A stretch of DNA of 64,000 bases from Sphingomonas sp. Ag1 (GTDB lineage: Bacteria > Pseudomonadota > Alphaproteobacteria > Sphingomonadales > Sphingomonadaceae): positions 62,001-126,000 of the forward strand of contig NZ_LAZX01000088.1 of NCBI RefSeq assembly GCF_000980895.1. The letters run 5' to 3'. Position numbers and translations under genes: made by a program. Shown here one piece after another: positions 48,711 through 56,326 of this stretch. Below the pieces are notes generated by a model. That model did not search any database. It saw only the letters and a program-made list of their open reading frames with translations, and was not told the origin of the DNA. Numbering within the stretch: the stretch's first letter is position 1; the number at the start of each line of letters is the position of its first letter.

Positions 48711-50345
48711 TTAGGCGATCGCCGCCGATATCTGGCGAAGCGTAGCCACGAAGGTATCCAGCAGCTGACGGCCTTGCATCGCTGCTGGCGCGGTATCATC
48801 GACCCCTGCCCGCTCCTTGCCGCTGGCGATGTTGCTCGAACCAAGATGTGCGTCGGCGAGCCGAAGATCGTAGATCCCGAAGAGCGGCGCCATCATCGTG
48901 CTCGCGTCGTTCCCAGGGATTAGACTGCCGAGGAGTTTCTCCAGCGCCTTATTCGAACCCGGCTTCCGACCATCCTTGGGTTTGGGCAGGTTGAGAGGCG
49001 CAAGGACGGCATCGACGTCGACCCGCTCCATGAAAAGGCGAGTGACCTCCTTGGCTAGCTCCAGCAAACCGTCTGCTTCAGCCGCCTGGAAGCGGTGCGC
49101 GCGGCGCAACAGCCGAGGCACGGCCTGGTCGTCGCGGAGGAGCGGGACGCCATATTTGCCGCTGAAAGCCGCGTCGATCTCCGCAAGCGCCGCGGCCAGC
49201 TGCGATTCTGGTGCGATCGTACTGGCCGGTGTCACATCCATCTGAGCGGCGAACAACTCCTCTGCCACGCCGCCGTCGGGCGTTACGTTATGAGCGCTCC
49301 ACAGCCGCTGCTCCCAAGGATCGAGTGCTCCGATGTCTTTTGCGAAGACCGTGATCAGGCCGAGCCGGTTGACCCCGAAGTGGACACCGGTGCTGGCGCC
49401 CAGGCCTCCGGTTTCCGCGCTGTACCAATGCAGGCTCGCGCCGCGATGGCGCATCAAGGTGGAGACGACGGTGGGATCGAAATATAACCATGTCGACACC
49501 CCAGCCAGACCATCGCCCGACCTGCGGGTGCCGTCACTCTCCAGTATGAAGCTCGTGGTATGGGGATCCTTGTCGCCCCGGATGCGTGTACTCAGCCCGC
49601 TTGGCTGGACCCATTCCGTTCGCCACATGGCGCCCATCGTGCGGTACTGATCACTGGGGGTCGGCCAGCGCCCCGGTCCGGTTCGACCCTCCCGCTCGTC
49701 CCTGCCCCTGACTTCGGCGAAAGCGTCGCCTGGCCAGCTGTAGACAGGCTTGTCGATGGTGGTGGCGGTCCGCTGGTGATAGCTCGAACAATACAGGGCC
49801 ATGCCGCGGGCGCTGAGGTAGTCACCAAGGAACTCCGGCCTAATCTCAAGCAGGATCGGGCGGTCCTCAGCATCTCGTTTCAATCGCGCGACCTCGGCCC
49901 AGCCCTCCTCCGGTCGAAACCAGCAATCACCTTCACGTAGAAGGCGGAGGGCCACGACCAGGTCGGGATGCAGGTGCCAGATGTGAAGGTGTTCGTCCTC
50001 GAGATACTGGTCGATCACGAGATTGGAACCGATCGGCTGAGTGGACCTGCCATAGAACAGGTCGGAAGCGCGATAGCCCCACGGTTCCATGCCGCCCCGG
50101 TGTGCGCCGACCCCCAAGTCGCTCCAGACGACCTTGTCGCCCTCTGATCGATGGGTGTCGAAGATCGCGGCAGTGGCGATGCCCGTATATTCCCGCAGCT
50201 CGACGATACCGGCCTCAGGTGGGTCGATCACGACATCGGCATCGTGGCGGAGCGGTATCCATGGCCGCCCTTGCAGCGGCAGCACATCACGCAACTCAAA
50301 ATATCTCTGTACGATCGGCATAGGCACCCCCGGGTAGCGGAGCAT
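48711..50345 (-). CDS. Unknown 544-residue protein with C-terminal HEPN-like motif
   Basis: No family is recognised. The first 400 residues look like a mixed alpha/beta substrate- or ligand-sensing region (VELREYTGIATAAIFDTHR, YLEDEHLHIWHLHPDLVVAL). The C-terminal helical part holds YDLRLADAHLGSS, with Arg495-x4-His500, a HEPN-like RNase motif. It is followed by a second, smaller HEPN-like gene. The pair resembles two-gene defence or toxin modules by layout only. AGGGG precedes ATG 50345. Confidence 0.6.
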   Translation of the reverse strand: MLRYPGVPMPIVQRYFELRDVLPLQGRPWIPLRHDADVVIDPPEAGIVELREYTGIATAAIFDTHRSEGDKVVWSDLGVGAHRGGMEPWGYRASDLFYGRSTQPIGSNLVIDQYLEDEHLHIWHLHPDLVVALRLLREGDCWFRPEEGWAEVARLKRDAEDRPILLEIRPEFLGDYLSARGMALYCSSYHQRTATTIDKPVYSWPGDAFAEVRGRDEREGRTGPGRWPTPSDQYRTMGAMWRTEWVQPSGLSTRIRGDKDPHTTSFILESDGTRRSGDGLAGVSTWLYFDPTVVSTLMRHRGASLHWYSAETGGLGASTGVHFGVNRLGLITVFAKDIGALDPWEQRLWSAHNVTPDGGVAEELFAAQMDVTPASTIAPESQLAAALAEIDAAFSGKYGVPLLRDDQAVPRLLRRAHRFQAAEADGLLELAKEVTRLFMERVDVDAVLAPLNLPKPKDGRKPGSNKALEKLLGSLIPGNDASTMMAPLFGIYDLRLADAHLGSSNIASGKERAGVDDTAPAAMQGRQLLDTFVATLRQISAAIA

Positions 50346-50492
50346 GACTACCCCTGATTGCAGAGACCTTGAATCAGCTTTTTGCGATATTCTACCGTGC
50401 AGCAGGCGCCGTCGCAGAAGTCGCCGGTATCGGCTTGGTTATAGCTGCCACAAAGCACGGGACCATGTGGGCGAACGGTATCAGGAGGGATG

Positions 50493-50912
50493 ATGAAGCT
50501 AACCAGCGATGCTGTCGAAGTGGTGAACCGCAATGCGCTCGTCACCGTCGCACTCAATCAAGGCTACAACGCCTATCTGCCGGTCTATGACAATGGCATC
50601 GACCTGATCCTGTTGAACGAGGCGACTGGCGATACCAAGCTGGTGCAGCTCAAAGGCCGGTGGACCATCGATAAGAAATATATCGGCCGAGACATCTGGA
50701 TCGCGTTCCCCGACCGCGGTGTCTGGTACGTCGCACCGCACGACGAGATGCTGCGGTTAGGGGAAAGGCACACCACAACAAGCAGCTGGGCTCGAGGCAC
50801 CTACAGCAAGAGTCCTCTCAGCAGGAGCGATTGCGAAGAATTGGCGTCCTATCGCTTCGGCGATCCGGACACGGTCATGGATGATGCCGCCGCTTTGAGC
50901 GCGGGCGGATAA
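50493..50912 (+). CDS. Small PD-(D/E)XK-like nuclease protein
   Basis: A 139-residue protein. The sequence NGIDLILLN (Asp near residue 37) followed by KLVQLKGRW (Gln-x-Lys) fits a PD-(D/E)XK nuclease core of the type found in stand-alone restriction-like proteins, and the remainder has WIAFPDRGVWYVAPHDEM. It is transcribed away from the 544-residue HEPN gene. AGGAGG lies four bases before ATG 50493. Nuclease activity is inferred. Confidence 0.6.
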   Translation: MKLTSDAVEVVNRNALVTVALNQGYNAYLPVYDNGIDLILLNEATGDTKLVQLKGRWTIDKKYIGRDIWIAFPDRGVWYVAPHDEMLRLGERHTTTSSWARGTYSKSPLSRSDCEELASYRFGDPDTVMDDAAALSAGG

Positions 50913-50959
50913 CATCCACTTTGGTGCAAAGCGCCGCAAGCTCTCGTGCACCACCTTAC

Positions 50960-51418
50960 TCAGAGGGTGAGACCGATGCACAAAAGCAGGATCGCCGCCG
51001 CGCCCGCAGCGAGCTTCCCGCCGGCAACGACGCGTGCCGATCGCCCCACGCGAAGCCGCTTGCCCGTCCTGTCCATTCCGGAGCGGAGCCCGAGCACGCC
51101 GTCGGTCGCCAATACGGTGCCGATGATGAAGAGCAGAACCGAGATTGCCTTGGCAAAGCCGTGAGGTGACAGCCCGGTGACGATGAAGACCGCAACGAGC
51201 CCGATCGTGAGCAGGCCGTACAGTGCAAATCCGATGTCGAGCAGCCCGCGCAGCCGCTTCGGCCCGTTCCAGTCCGTAGGCCGTCGAAGGAGGATCATCG
51301 GGCGCAGGCAGAGCTGGCAGCTCTCGAGATTGCTGTCGCGCGGCCAGTGATTGATCAGATGGCCGCGATGCGGGCACCCCGGTCGACGGTATGGGAATGC
51401 GGTCGCCCGGATCAGCAT
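50960..51418 (-). CDS. Membrane protein with N-terminal Cys/His motif
   Basis: A 152-residue protein. The N-terminus has CPHRGH and CQLCLRP, a possible zinc knuckle, and the C-terminal two-thirds has three hydrophobic helices (FALYGLLTIGLVAVFIVTG and ISVLLFIIGTVLATDGV among them). It is the last gene in the run behind the coupling protein and relaxase. Function unknown; the position suggests a role tied to conjugation. Confidence 0.6.
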   Translation of the reverse strand: MLIRATAFPYRRPGCPHRGHLINHWPRDSNLESCQLCLRPMILLRRPTDWNGPKRLRGLLDIGFALYGLLTIGLVAVFIVTGLSPHGFAKAISVLLFIIGTVLATDGVLGLRSGMDRTGKRLRVGRSARVVAGGKLAAGAAAILLLCIGLTL

Positions 51419-51627
51419 GGCGAAGTCTCCGGCGCCGGTGCCAGATAATAGGCCGTGATGGCCGCCCCGATGATCATTCCCTCGACGGTGACCGACTTAC
51501 CGATCAGGTGTCCGGCGATCACGTCCCCAACGAGCCGCCAGCGCATCCCGTCTCCCTCGATCAGCATCAGCCCACGTGGCGTCATGTCCACCACGCCGGT
51601 TAACCGGACAGGGCTGCTGGCCGTCAT
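51412..51627 (-). CDS. Small beta-rich protein, DUF5818-like
   Basis: A 71-residue protein, all beta in appearance (RLTGVVDMTPRGLMLIEGDG, MRWRLVGDVIAGHLIGKSV), similar in form to small DUF5818 OB-like proteins. It overlaps the genes on either side by a few bases and is therefore part of the same transcript. No function is known. Confidence 0.55.
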   Translation of the reverse strand: MTASSPVRLTGVVDMTPRGLMLIEGDGMRWRLVGDVIAGHLIGKSVTVEGMIIGAAITAYYLAPAPETSPC

Positions 51628-52127
51628 TCTGCTGCCTCGGCATAGACCCGGGTTTCCTCGGCCGAGGCGCCATTGAAGCATACCAAGGGACAGTGGAGGA
51701 GAAGCCGGCCGTGATAGTGCAGCGTGCGCCCGTCCAGCCTGATCGGATCGCGAGCGAGGCGTTGGCAGGATTTGTTCGATCGGTTCCTGAAAGCGCAGGG
51801 CGCGGCGAGCGGGGAGAGGGGCACCTTGGTCACTTCTTCCGCTTGGGATTGAGGCGGCGGTTCGCCGAAGAGGTCGCACTGTTCCATTACGGGTTCCGTT
51901 CTCCCCCCGAGTGGTGGCCGCGGTTGCCAGCGCTGGACCATGGCGGCGTGAAGTCGTCGCGAGATTTTCCGTCGATTCAACGAAGCGCTGCCAAGCGGCG
52001 TTGACTTCGTCTTCGGCGCGTTTGCGTCCCTCGCTGCCTTGCCGAAGCCCCAGCGGAGCTTGCCGGGATCAACCTTCTGCCGCTGGCGATACCGCTCGCG
52101 CGTATAGTCGCGGTCGTCGATCGCCAC
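51624..52127 (-). CDS. Basic protein of the transfer region, unknown function
   Basis: A 167-residue, Arg-rich protein beginning IDDRDYTRERYRQRQKV. Much of it looks disordered (SRRLHAAMVQRWQPRPPLGG), with CDLFGEPPPQ and a later hydrophobic stretch. The GTG at 52127 overlaps the stop of the upstream gene (TAGTG). The reading frame has the same direction and tight spacing as its neighbours. No domain was recognised. Confidence 0.5.
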   Translation of the reverse strand: MAIDDRDYTRERYRQRQKVDPGKLRWGFGKAARDANAPKTKSTPLGSASLNRRKISRRLHAAMVQRWQPRPPLGGRTEPVMEQCDLFGEPPPQSQAEEVTKVPLSPLAAPCAFRNRSNKSCQRLARDPIRLDGRTLHYHGRLLLHCPLVCFNGASAEETRVYAEAAE

Positions 52128-52447
52128 TACGCAGCCCCTTCGACGCTGGATTGATAGTAGACGCCTTGGTCGCGGTGCATCGCGATCTTCAGAAAGGCGG
52201 GGCACTCGACAAGCACCGCCAACCACGCCGCGCACTCGGCCCTTCCGAGCGCCGACGAGTGACTGGCCAGTTCCACCCAGACGAGGAGGGCGAGGCCGGC
52301 GATAGTCCCGATGCGGACGTCCCGCCGAAGGCCGGCAGGAAGCTTTAGAATGCTCGGTAGGCGCACCCATGCCGGGGTGGCGAGATCACCCCTGAGGTAC
52401 AGCGGCGATGCGGCGTAGATCGCCAGTATGATCTGGGTCTCAAGCAT
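52127..52447 (-). CDS. Small membrane-associated protein of the transfer region
   Basis: A 106-residue protein with hydrophobic stretches (MLETQIILAIYAASPLYLRG, IGTIAGLALLVWVELASHS). It overlaps the DUF2726 gene by eight bases and is translated in the same operon. Function is unknown. Confidence 0.5.
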   Translation of the reverse strand: MLETQIILAIYAASPLYLRGDLATPAWVRLPSILKLPAGLRRDVRIGTIAGLALLVWVELASHSSALGRAECAAWLAVLVECPAFLKIAMHRDQGVYYQSSVEGAA

Positions 52448-52973
52448 GGTTCGCCCCCCGATCCGCGATCGCGCCCGCAGATCGATCCGAATGAAGCAAC
52501 GGTGCGAGCGCCTCACGGACATTCGCCAGCGTCGGCTTGGTCTTTGCCGCGATGCGGATCGTCGTGTAGCCAGCGCGCGATGTCATCGCATCACGCTTTG
52601 CGTCGGTCGCGGCGTTATGGGTATAGTCGTCGACCTCGATCAAGGCGACGATCGTTCCAGTCTCCCGGTCCTGCACTACGAAGTCGATGATCTTCTGCGA
52701 GAAGCTGTTTCGATCAGCGGGGGACACCTTGCGCCCGAGCCGACGTGGAACCTGCAGGAGAGCCCCCATTGCCACCTGCGCGTGGATGCGGTGTGCGGGC
52801 AGGGCGCGCTCGATCGCCGCGAGCATGGCCAGCTCGCGGTCGGTAAGAAAGCGCTTGGCCACCGGCGCGGGCGGTCCACTCGGTGCCGCCGCGCTTTTCA
52901 CCAGCGCAAGTATAATGACCGCGCAGACGATAAGAAATACGGTCGCGATTGGCGATCCGAACAGTTGTGTCAT
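52440..52973 (-). CDS. DUF2726 domain protein with membrane anchor
   Basis: A 177-residue protein. One N-terminal membrane helix (IATVFLIVCAVIILALV) is followed by a DUF2726 domain (FLTDRELAMLAAIERALPAH, then FVVQDRETGTIVALIEVDDY and TTIRIAAK). DUF2726 resembles restriction-type nuclease folds, with the Asp and Glu in IEVDD. It lies in the transfer operon and may process or tether DNA, which is inference. ATG 52973 was chosen at the start of the membrane helix. Confidence 0.7.
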   Translation of the reverse strand: MTQLFGSPIATVFLIVCAVIILALVKSAAAPSGPPAPVAKRFLTDRELAMLAAIERALPAHRIHAQVAMGALLQVPRRLGRKVSPADRNSFSQKIIDFVVQDRETGTIVALIEVDDYTHNAATDAKRDAMTSRAGYTTIRIAAKTKPTLANVREALAPLLHSDRSAGAIADRGANHA

Positions 52974-53032
52974 TGCGTCACCCCTCGGAATGGAAGGCGC
53001 GGCCAACAACCGGGGCCGCGCCGGTCTGCCGG

Positions 53033-53233
53033 TTACCAGCCGTCGCGGCGCCCCTCGCCGCTGTCCTTGAGCCCACGCCGGTCCAGACTGGAGCGCCGGA
53101 TCTCCAGTTCAACGCCATCGCCCTTGTCGCGGGTTCGGATGTCGCGGGGATCCACATTGTTGCGCTTGGCGAAGTCCTCGGCTGCCTTGTCGCTGCCGAA
53201 CTTGCCGACGTCGTCGAAATCCCATCCACTCAT
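53033..53233 (-). CDS. Small acidic/basic protein after the relaxase gene
   Basis: A 66-residue soluble protein (SGWDFDDVGKFGSDKAAEDF, then RNNVDPRDIRTRDKGDG). AAGGAG lies eight bases before its ATG, so translation is well supported. It follows the relaxase gene by about 40 bases. Similar small proteins often accompany relaxases in sphingomonad-type transfer regions; the function is unknown. Confidence 0.6.
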   Translation of the reverse strand: MSGWDFDDVGKFGSDKAAEDFAKRNNVDPRDIRTRDKGDGVELEIRRSSLDRRGLKDSGEGRRDGW

Positions 53234-53272
53234 CGTCGTCTCCTTCAATCCGGCGGTCCGGCCGGTCGGTCG

Positions 53273-56200
53273 TCACAGATCGAGCCCCAGGCTGCGTTCC
53301 GGCAGCGGCGGCAGCACGTCGCTGCGGTCGGGCTTGAGCTCGGGCGGTGATTTGAGGGGATCGCCCGGTGCAGACGCAGCCTGGCCCTTCCCGGCAGTCG
53401 GAAGCGGCGGGTCGCCTGGCAAAGGCGGCAAGTCCGACAGATCGACAGGGCCGGGATCGAATTTTTCGCGCGGGCTGGTGCCCGTGCCGCGTTCCCGGTC
53501 GACGTCGAGCCGACCCACCGTTTCGAGCGCCGAGGTCTTGTTTCCGGGGTTGTTGTCGAGCTGGCGCTCGAGCTTCGCTTTATCGTCCACCACCATCGTC
53601 ATTTCGTCGCGAACGCGGGTGACGCCGACGTTGAACAGGCGCTGGTTGGACAGGTTGCGCTCCTGGCTCGACATGACGGTGATCGCCTTGTCGGTGGTGA
53701 TGCCCTGCGCCATGTGCATGTTCAGCGAGTAAGCGAGGTCGAGCCGCGACAGCATCGGATCGCCCAGGTCGAGCGTCAGCCGCTCCTTGCTCGCGGTTTC
53801 GACGGTGACGCCGCTCGCATCGATGGTGAGGACGCGTGCGAGGGCGGCGTTGTGGAGCCCCCTCCCCTTGTCGTTGGCGGTCCAGCGAATGCGATCGCCT
53901 TCGCGCAGATGAAGATCTTTCTTCTCGCTGAGCTGAAGGCGGTCGCGCTTCTCGGTTGGCGAGAGTTTCTGTGGGTCGAACCGGATGCGCCGGCGACCGT
54001 CGAGAAGATCGACCTTGCCGTTGGGGTGGACCTTGTCGACGTCGTAGCGGCCGGCGGCGAGGCCGACGTCCTGACCGCCTCCCCTGCCTACCTCGAGGGT
54101 TTGTCCGGGCCGGTAGGTGGATGCGTACCGCAACTCCTCGCGCGTGGTATTCACCCGCTCGTAGACGGTGAGGTGAATCCCCTCGCCGCGCACGGTCTTC
54201 TCGGCCGCAAGCCCGTCCTGAATGCGTTGATTGATGATCGCGCGCGAGGCGCGGCCCGACGCGAACACCGCCGTCGACTCCCGATCGGCGCTCGAGAGTC
54301 CGAGCCACATTTCGGCTGCGTGCAAGGCCGGGCTATTGTGCTCGATGACGCTGTCGCCAAGCACCTTCATGGCCTTGCCCGCTTCGCCGACATTGGCCAG
54401 GGCCGCGACGGTGCGCAGCTGATCGGTGCGCTGGCGGATGTTCTCGTCCATGCGCGCCATGGTTCCCCCGCCGGCCTGGATGAGCGCGAACGACTTTCCG
54501 GCATCGATCGAGGAGAGCTGCTGCCGGTCGCCAACGAGAACGAGTTTGTCGACGCCCAGCGCGGCCGAGATTTGATGGAGCTTCAGCATGTCGTCGCTCG
54601 ACACCATCGAGGTCTCGTCGACGACGAGCATCTGGCCGCCGAACACGGCCCGCGCCTGCTCATAGGCGTCGCCCTGCCGGTTCGTGACGTGCCGCTCGTT
54701 GGCAAGAATGAAGGAGGCGATGGTCTGGGACTTGATTCCGGCGCCCTCTGCGAGGTCCGCCACCATCTTGTTCTGGAAGGCGAGGCCCGTGACGGCCCGC
54801 CCCTCCGCCTCGGCGACCCGCGCGACGGACTGCAGCATGGTCGACTTGCCGGCGCCGGCTATGCCCTGCACCACCACCGTCCGGTCCTCCGAAGAGACAA
54901 TCAGTGTGGCGGCGGCGAGCTGCCCGGCGTTGAGCTCGCGATCCGCATGTGCCTGCAAGCGCTCGGGAGCCTCGCTGGCCGCAATCATCGGAGTGGAAGC
55001 GCCCTTCCCCTGCTCCACCGCCTTGAGAATGCGCTCCTCGGTCCTGAGGGCCTCCTGCGTGGTCACCATGCGGGGCCGGGTGTCGCCCACGCGCGCCTCG
55101 CCCGCGATCAGCTGGCCGCGTTCCACAAGCTGAGCGATCCGCCGCTCGACATGGTCGACCGTGACGCCCTTCAGACCGAGATCCAGAGCGGTCTTGCCGA
55201 GCTGGTTGACGTTGAAGGCGGCTTCACGCTCGGAAAGCATGCGCACGGCGGACGCAACAGCCAGCTGCGCACGAGCTTCTGCCGGCGAGTGGGTCACCCG
55301 AGCCAGGCCCCGATCGACGAGAGGATCGTGCGGCTTGAGGATGTCGCCAAGCTTTTCCCAGGCGTTCGTAAGCGCCTCGGAGACGGCGCGATAGCCGCGC
55401 TCGAGAGCGCTTCCCGGCTCGCGCTGTTCGGATCTTGCAAGCGCCGCCTCGAGCAGGGCCTTGCCATCGAAGCCGAGGGCCGCCGCCTTCTCGATCCACT
55501 CGCGTCGGAGGCCGTCGCGGTCCTCAACATTCAGCTTGGGATCGCGCGTATTGGTGGTGACGCTGTCGCGCCCTTTGGGAGAGGTAATGCCGAGCTCGGC
55601 CGCCTTCTCGAGAATGGCTTCGCGGCGCTGGCTGAACGCCTCCAGCACCGCCTTGGGGACACCGGCTACCTCGAACGTCCCGTGCTTGCCCTTGAGCTCT
55701 AGCCTGTAGCCCAGCTTCTCCATCTCCTCGCGCAGGAAGGCGTGGTAGATCGAGCCGATCACCGTGTTGTTGCTCCAGATCTTGTCGGCATGGAGCGCCT
55801 GCCATTTGCCGTCGGGCATCTTGGTCAGGTTGGCGATTACTGCGTGGACGTGCGCCTGAGGATCGAGGGCGCGGCTCGTGTCATGCTGGAACAAGGCGAA
55901 GACGAGGTTGCCGGTCTGCACCGGAACCTTGCGCCCTTCCACGTCCTTGCGCCCTTCGGCGAGGTTCTTCTCGACCCAGGCCATCGCCCGCGCGACCGCC
56001 TTCATGTTGGCGCCGTTCTCGCCGAGGATCCGCTTGTCGCCGGTGACATAGGCGAGCAGCGACACCGACTTCGGAGCCGAGAAGGTGAGGTCGACGCCCG
56101 ATCGCCGGTTCTCGACCTGTGCCACGCCCTCCCCGCTCGGCAGAATACCGTTCAGGATGCCTTCGAAGGCATCCTTCGCCACCTCGCCGGACAAGCCCAG

Positions 56201-56323
56201 GTCGGAGGCGCCCTCGCCGCCCCAGGCACTGACCTCCGAGCTGTCGTCGACGGTGTAATAGTCGTCCTTGGCGAAGTAGCCGGCGGCGCCGGAGGCGGAA
56301 CGGACGGAGGCGACCGAGAGCAC
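53273..56323 (-). CDS. traA: MobF-family conjugative relaxase-helicase (TraA/TrwC)
   Basis: A 1016-residue relaxase. The N-terminal TrwC domain carries candidate catalytic Tyr16, Tyr22 and Tyr23 and the metal triad His147, His158 and His160 (FQHDTSRALDPQAHVHAVIA). A RecD/UvrD-like helicase follows with Walker A GIAGAGKST, a DEAD-like LVVDETSM, and later helicase motifs (GVTRVRDEM). The C-terminus is Pro-rich. It nicks oriT, stays bound to the 5' end and unwinds DNA during transfer. It lies next to the coupling protein gene. A candidate oriT is at 59012-59158. Confidence 0.92.
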   Translation of the reverse strand: MLSVASVRSASGAAGYFAKDDYYTVDDSSEVSAWGGEGASDLGLSGEVAKDAFEGILNGILPSGEGVAQVENRRSGVDLTFSAPKSVSLLAYVTGDKRILGENGANMKAVARAMAWVEKNLAEGRKDVEGRKVPVQTGNLVFALFQHDTSRALDPQAHVHAVIANLTKMPDGKWQALHADKIWSNNTVIGSIYHAFLREEMEKLGYRLELKGKHGTFEVAGVPKAVLEAFSQRREAILEKAAELGITSPKGRDSVTTNTRDPKLNVEDRDGLRREWIEKAAALGFDGKALLEAALARSEQREPGSALERGYRAVSEALTNAWEKLGDILKPHDPLVDRGLARVTHSPAEARAQLAVASAVRMLSEREAAFNVNQLGKTALDLGLKGVTVDHVERRIAQLVERGQLIAGEARVGDTRPRMVTTQEALRTEERILKAVEQGKGASTPMIAASEAPERLQAHADRELNAGQLAAATLIVSSEDRTVVVQGIAGAGKSTMLQSVARVAEAEGRAVTGLAFQNKMVADLAEGAGIKSQTIASFILANERHVTNRQGDAYEQARAVFGGQMLVVDETSMVSSDDMLKLHQISAALGVDKLVLVGDRQQLSSIDAGKSFALIQAGGGTMARMDENIRQRTDQLRTVAALANVGEAGKAMKVLGDSVIEHNSPALHAAEMWLGLSSADRESTAVFASGRASRAIINQRIQDGLAAEKTVRGEGIHLTVYERVNTTREELRYASTYRPGQTLEVGRGGGQDVGLAAGRYDVDKVHPNGKVDLLDGRRRIRFDPQKLSPTEKRDRLQLSEKKDLHLREGDRIRWTANDKGRGLHNAALARVLTIDASGVTVETASKERLTLDLGDPMLSRLDLAYSLNMHMAQGITTDKAITVMSSQERNLSNQRLFNVGVTRVRDEMTMVVDDKAKLERQLDNNPGNKTSALETVGRLDVDRERGTGTSPREKFDPGPVDLSDLPPLPGDPPLPTAGKGQAASAPGDPLKSPPELKPDRSDVLPPLPERSLGLDL

Positions 56324-56326
56324 TGG

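Noticed and set aside
53714..55702. A 662-codon open frame on the plus strand opposite the relaxase gene
   Set aside because: It is the antisense shadow of a clear MobF relaxase; the translation is rich in Arg, Gly and His and shows no domain. GC-rich genes often leave such frames.
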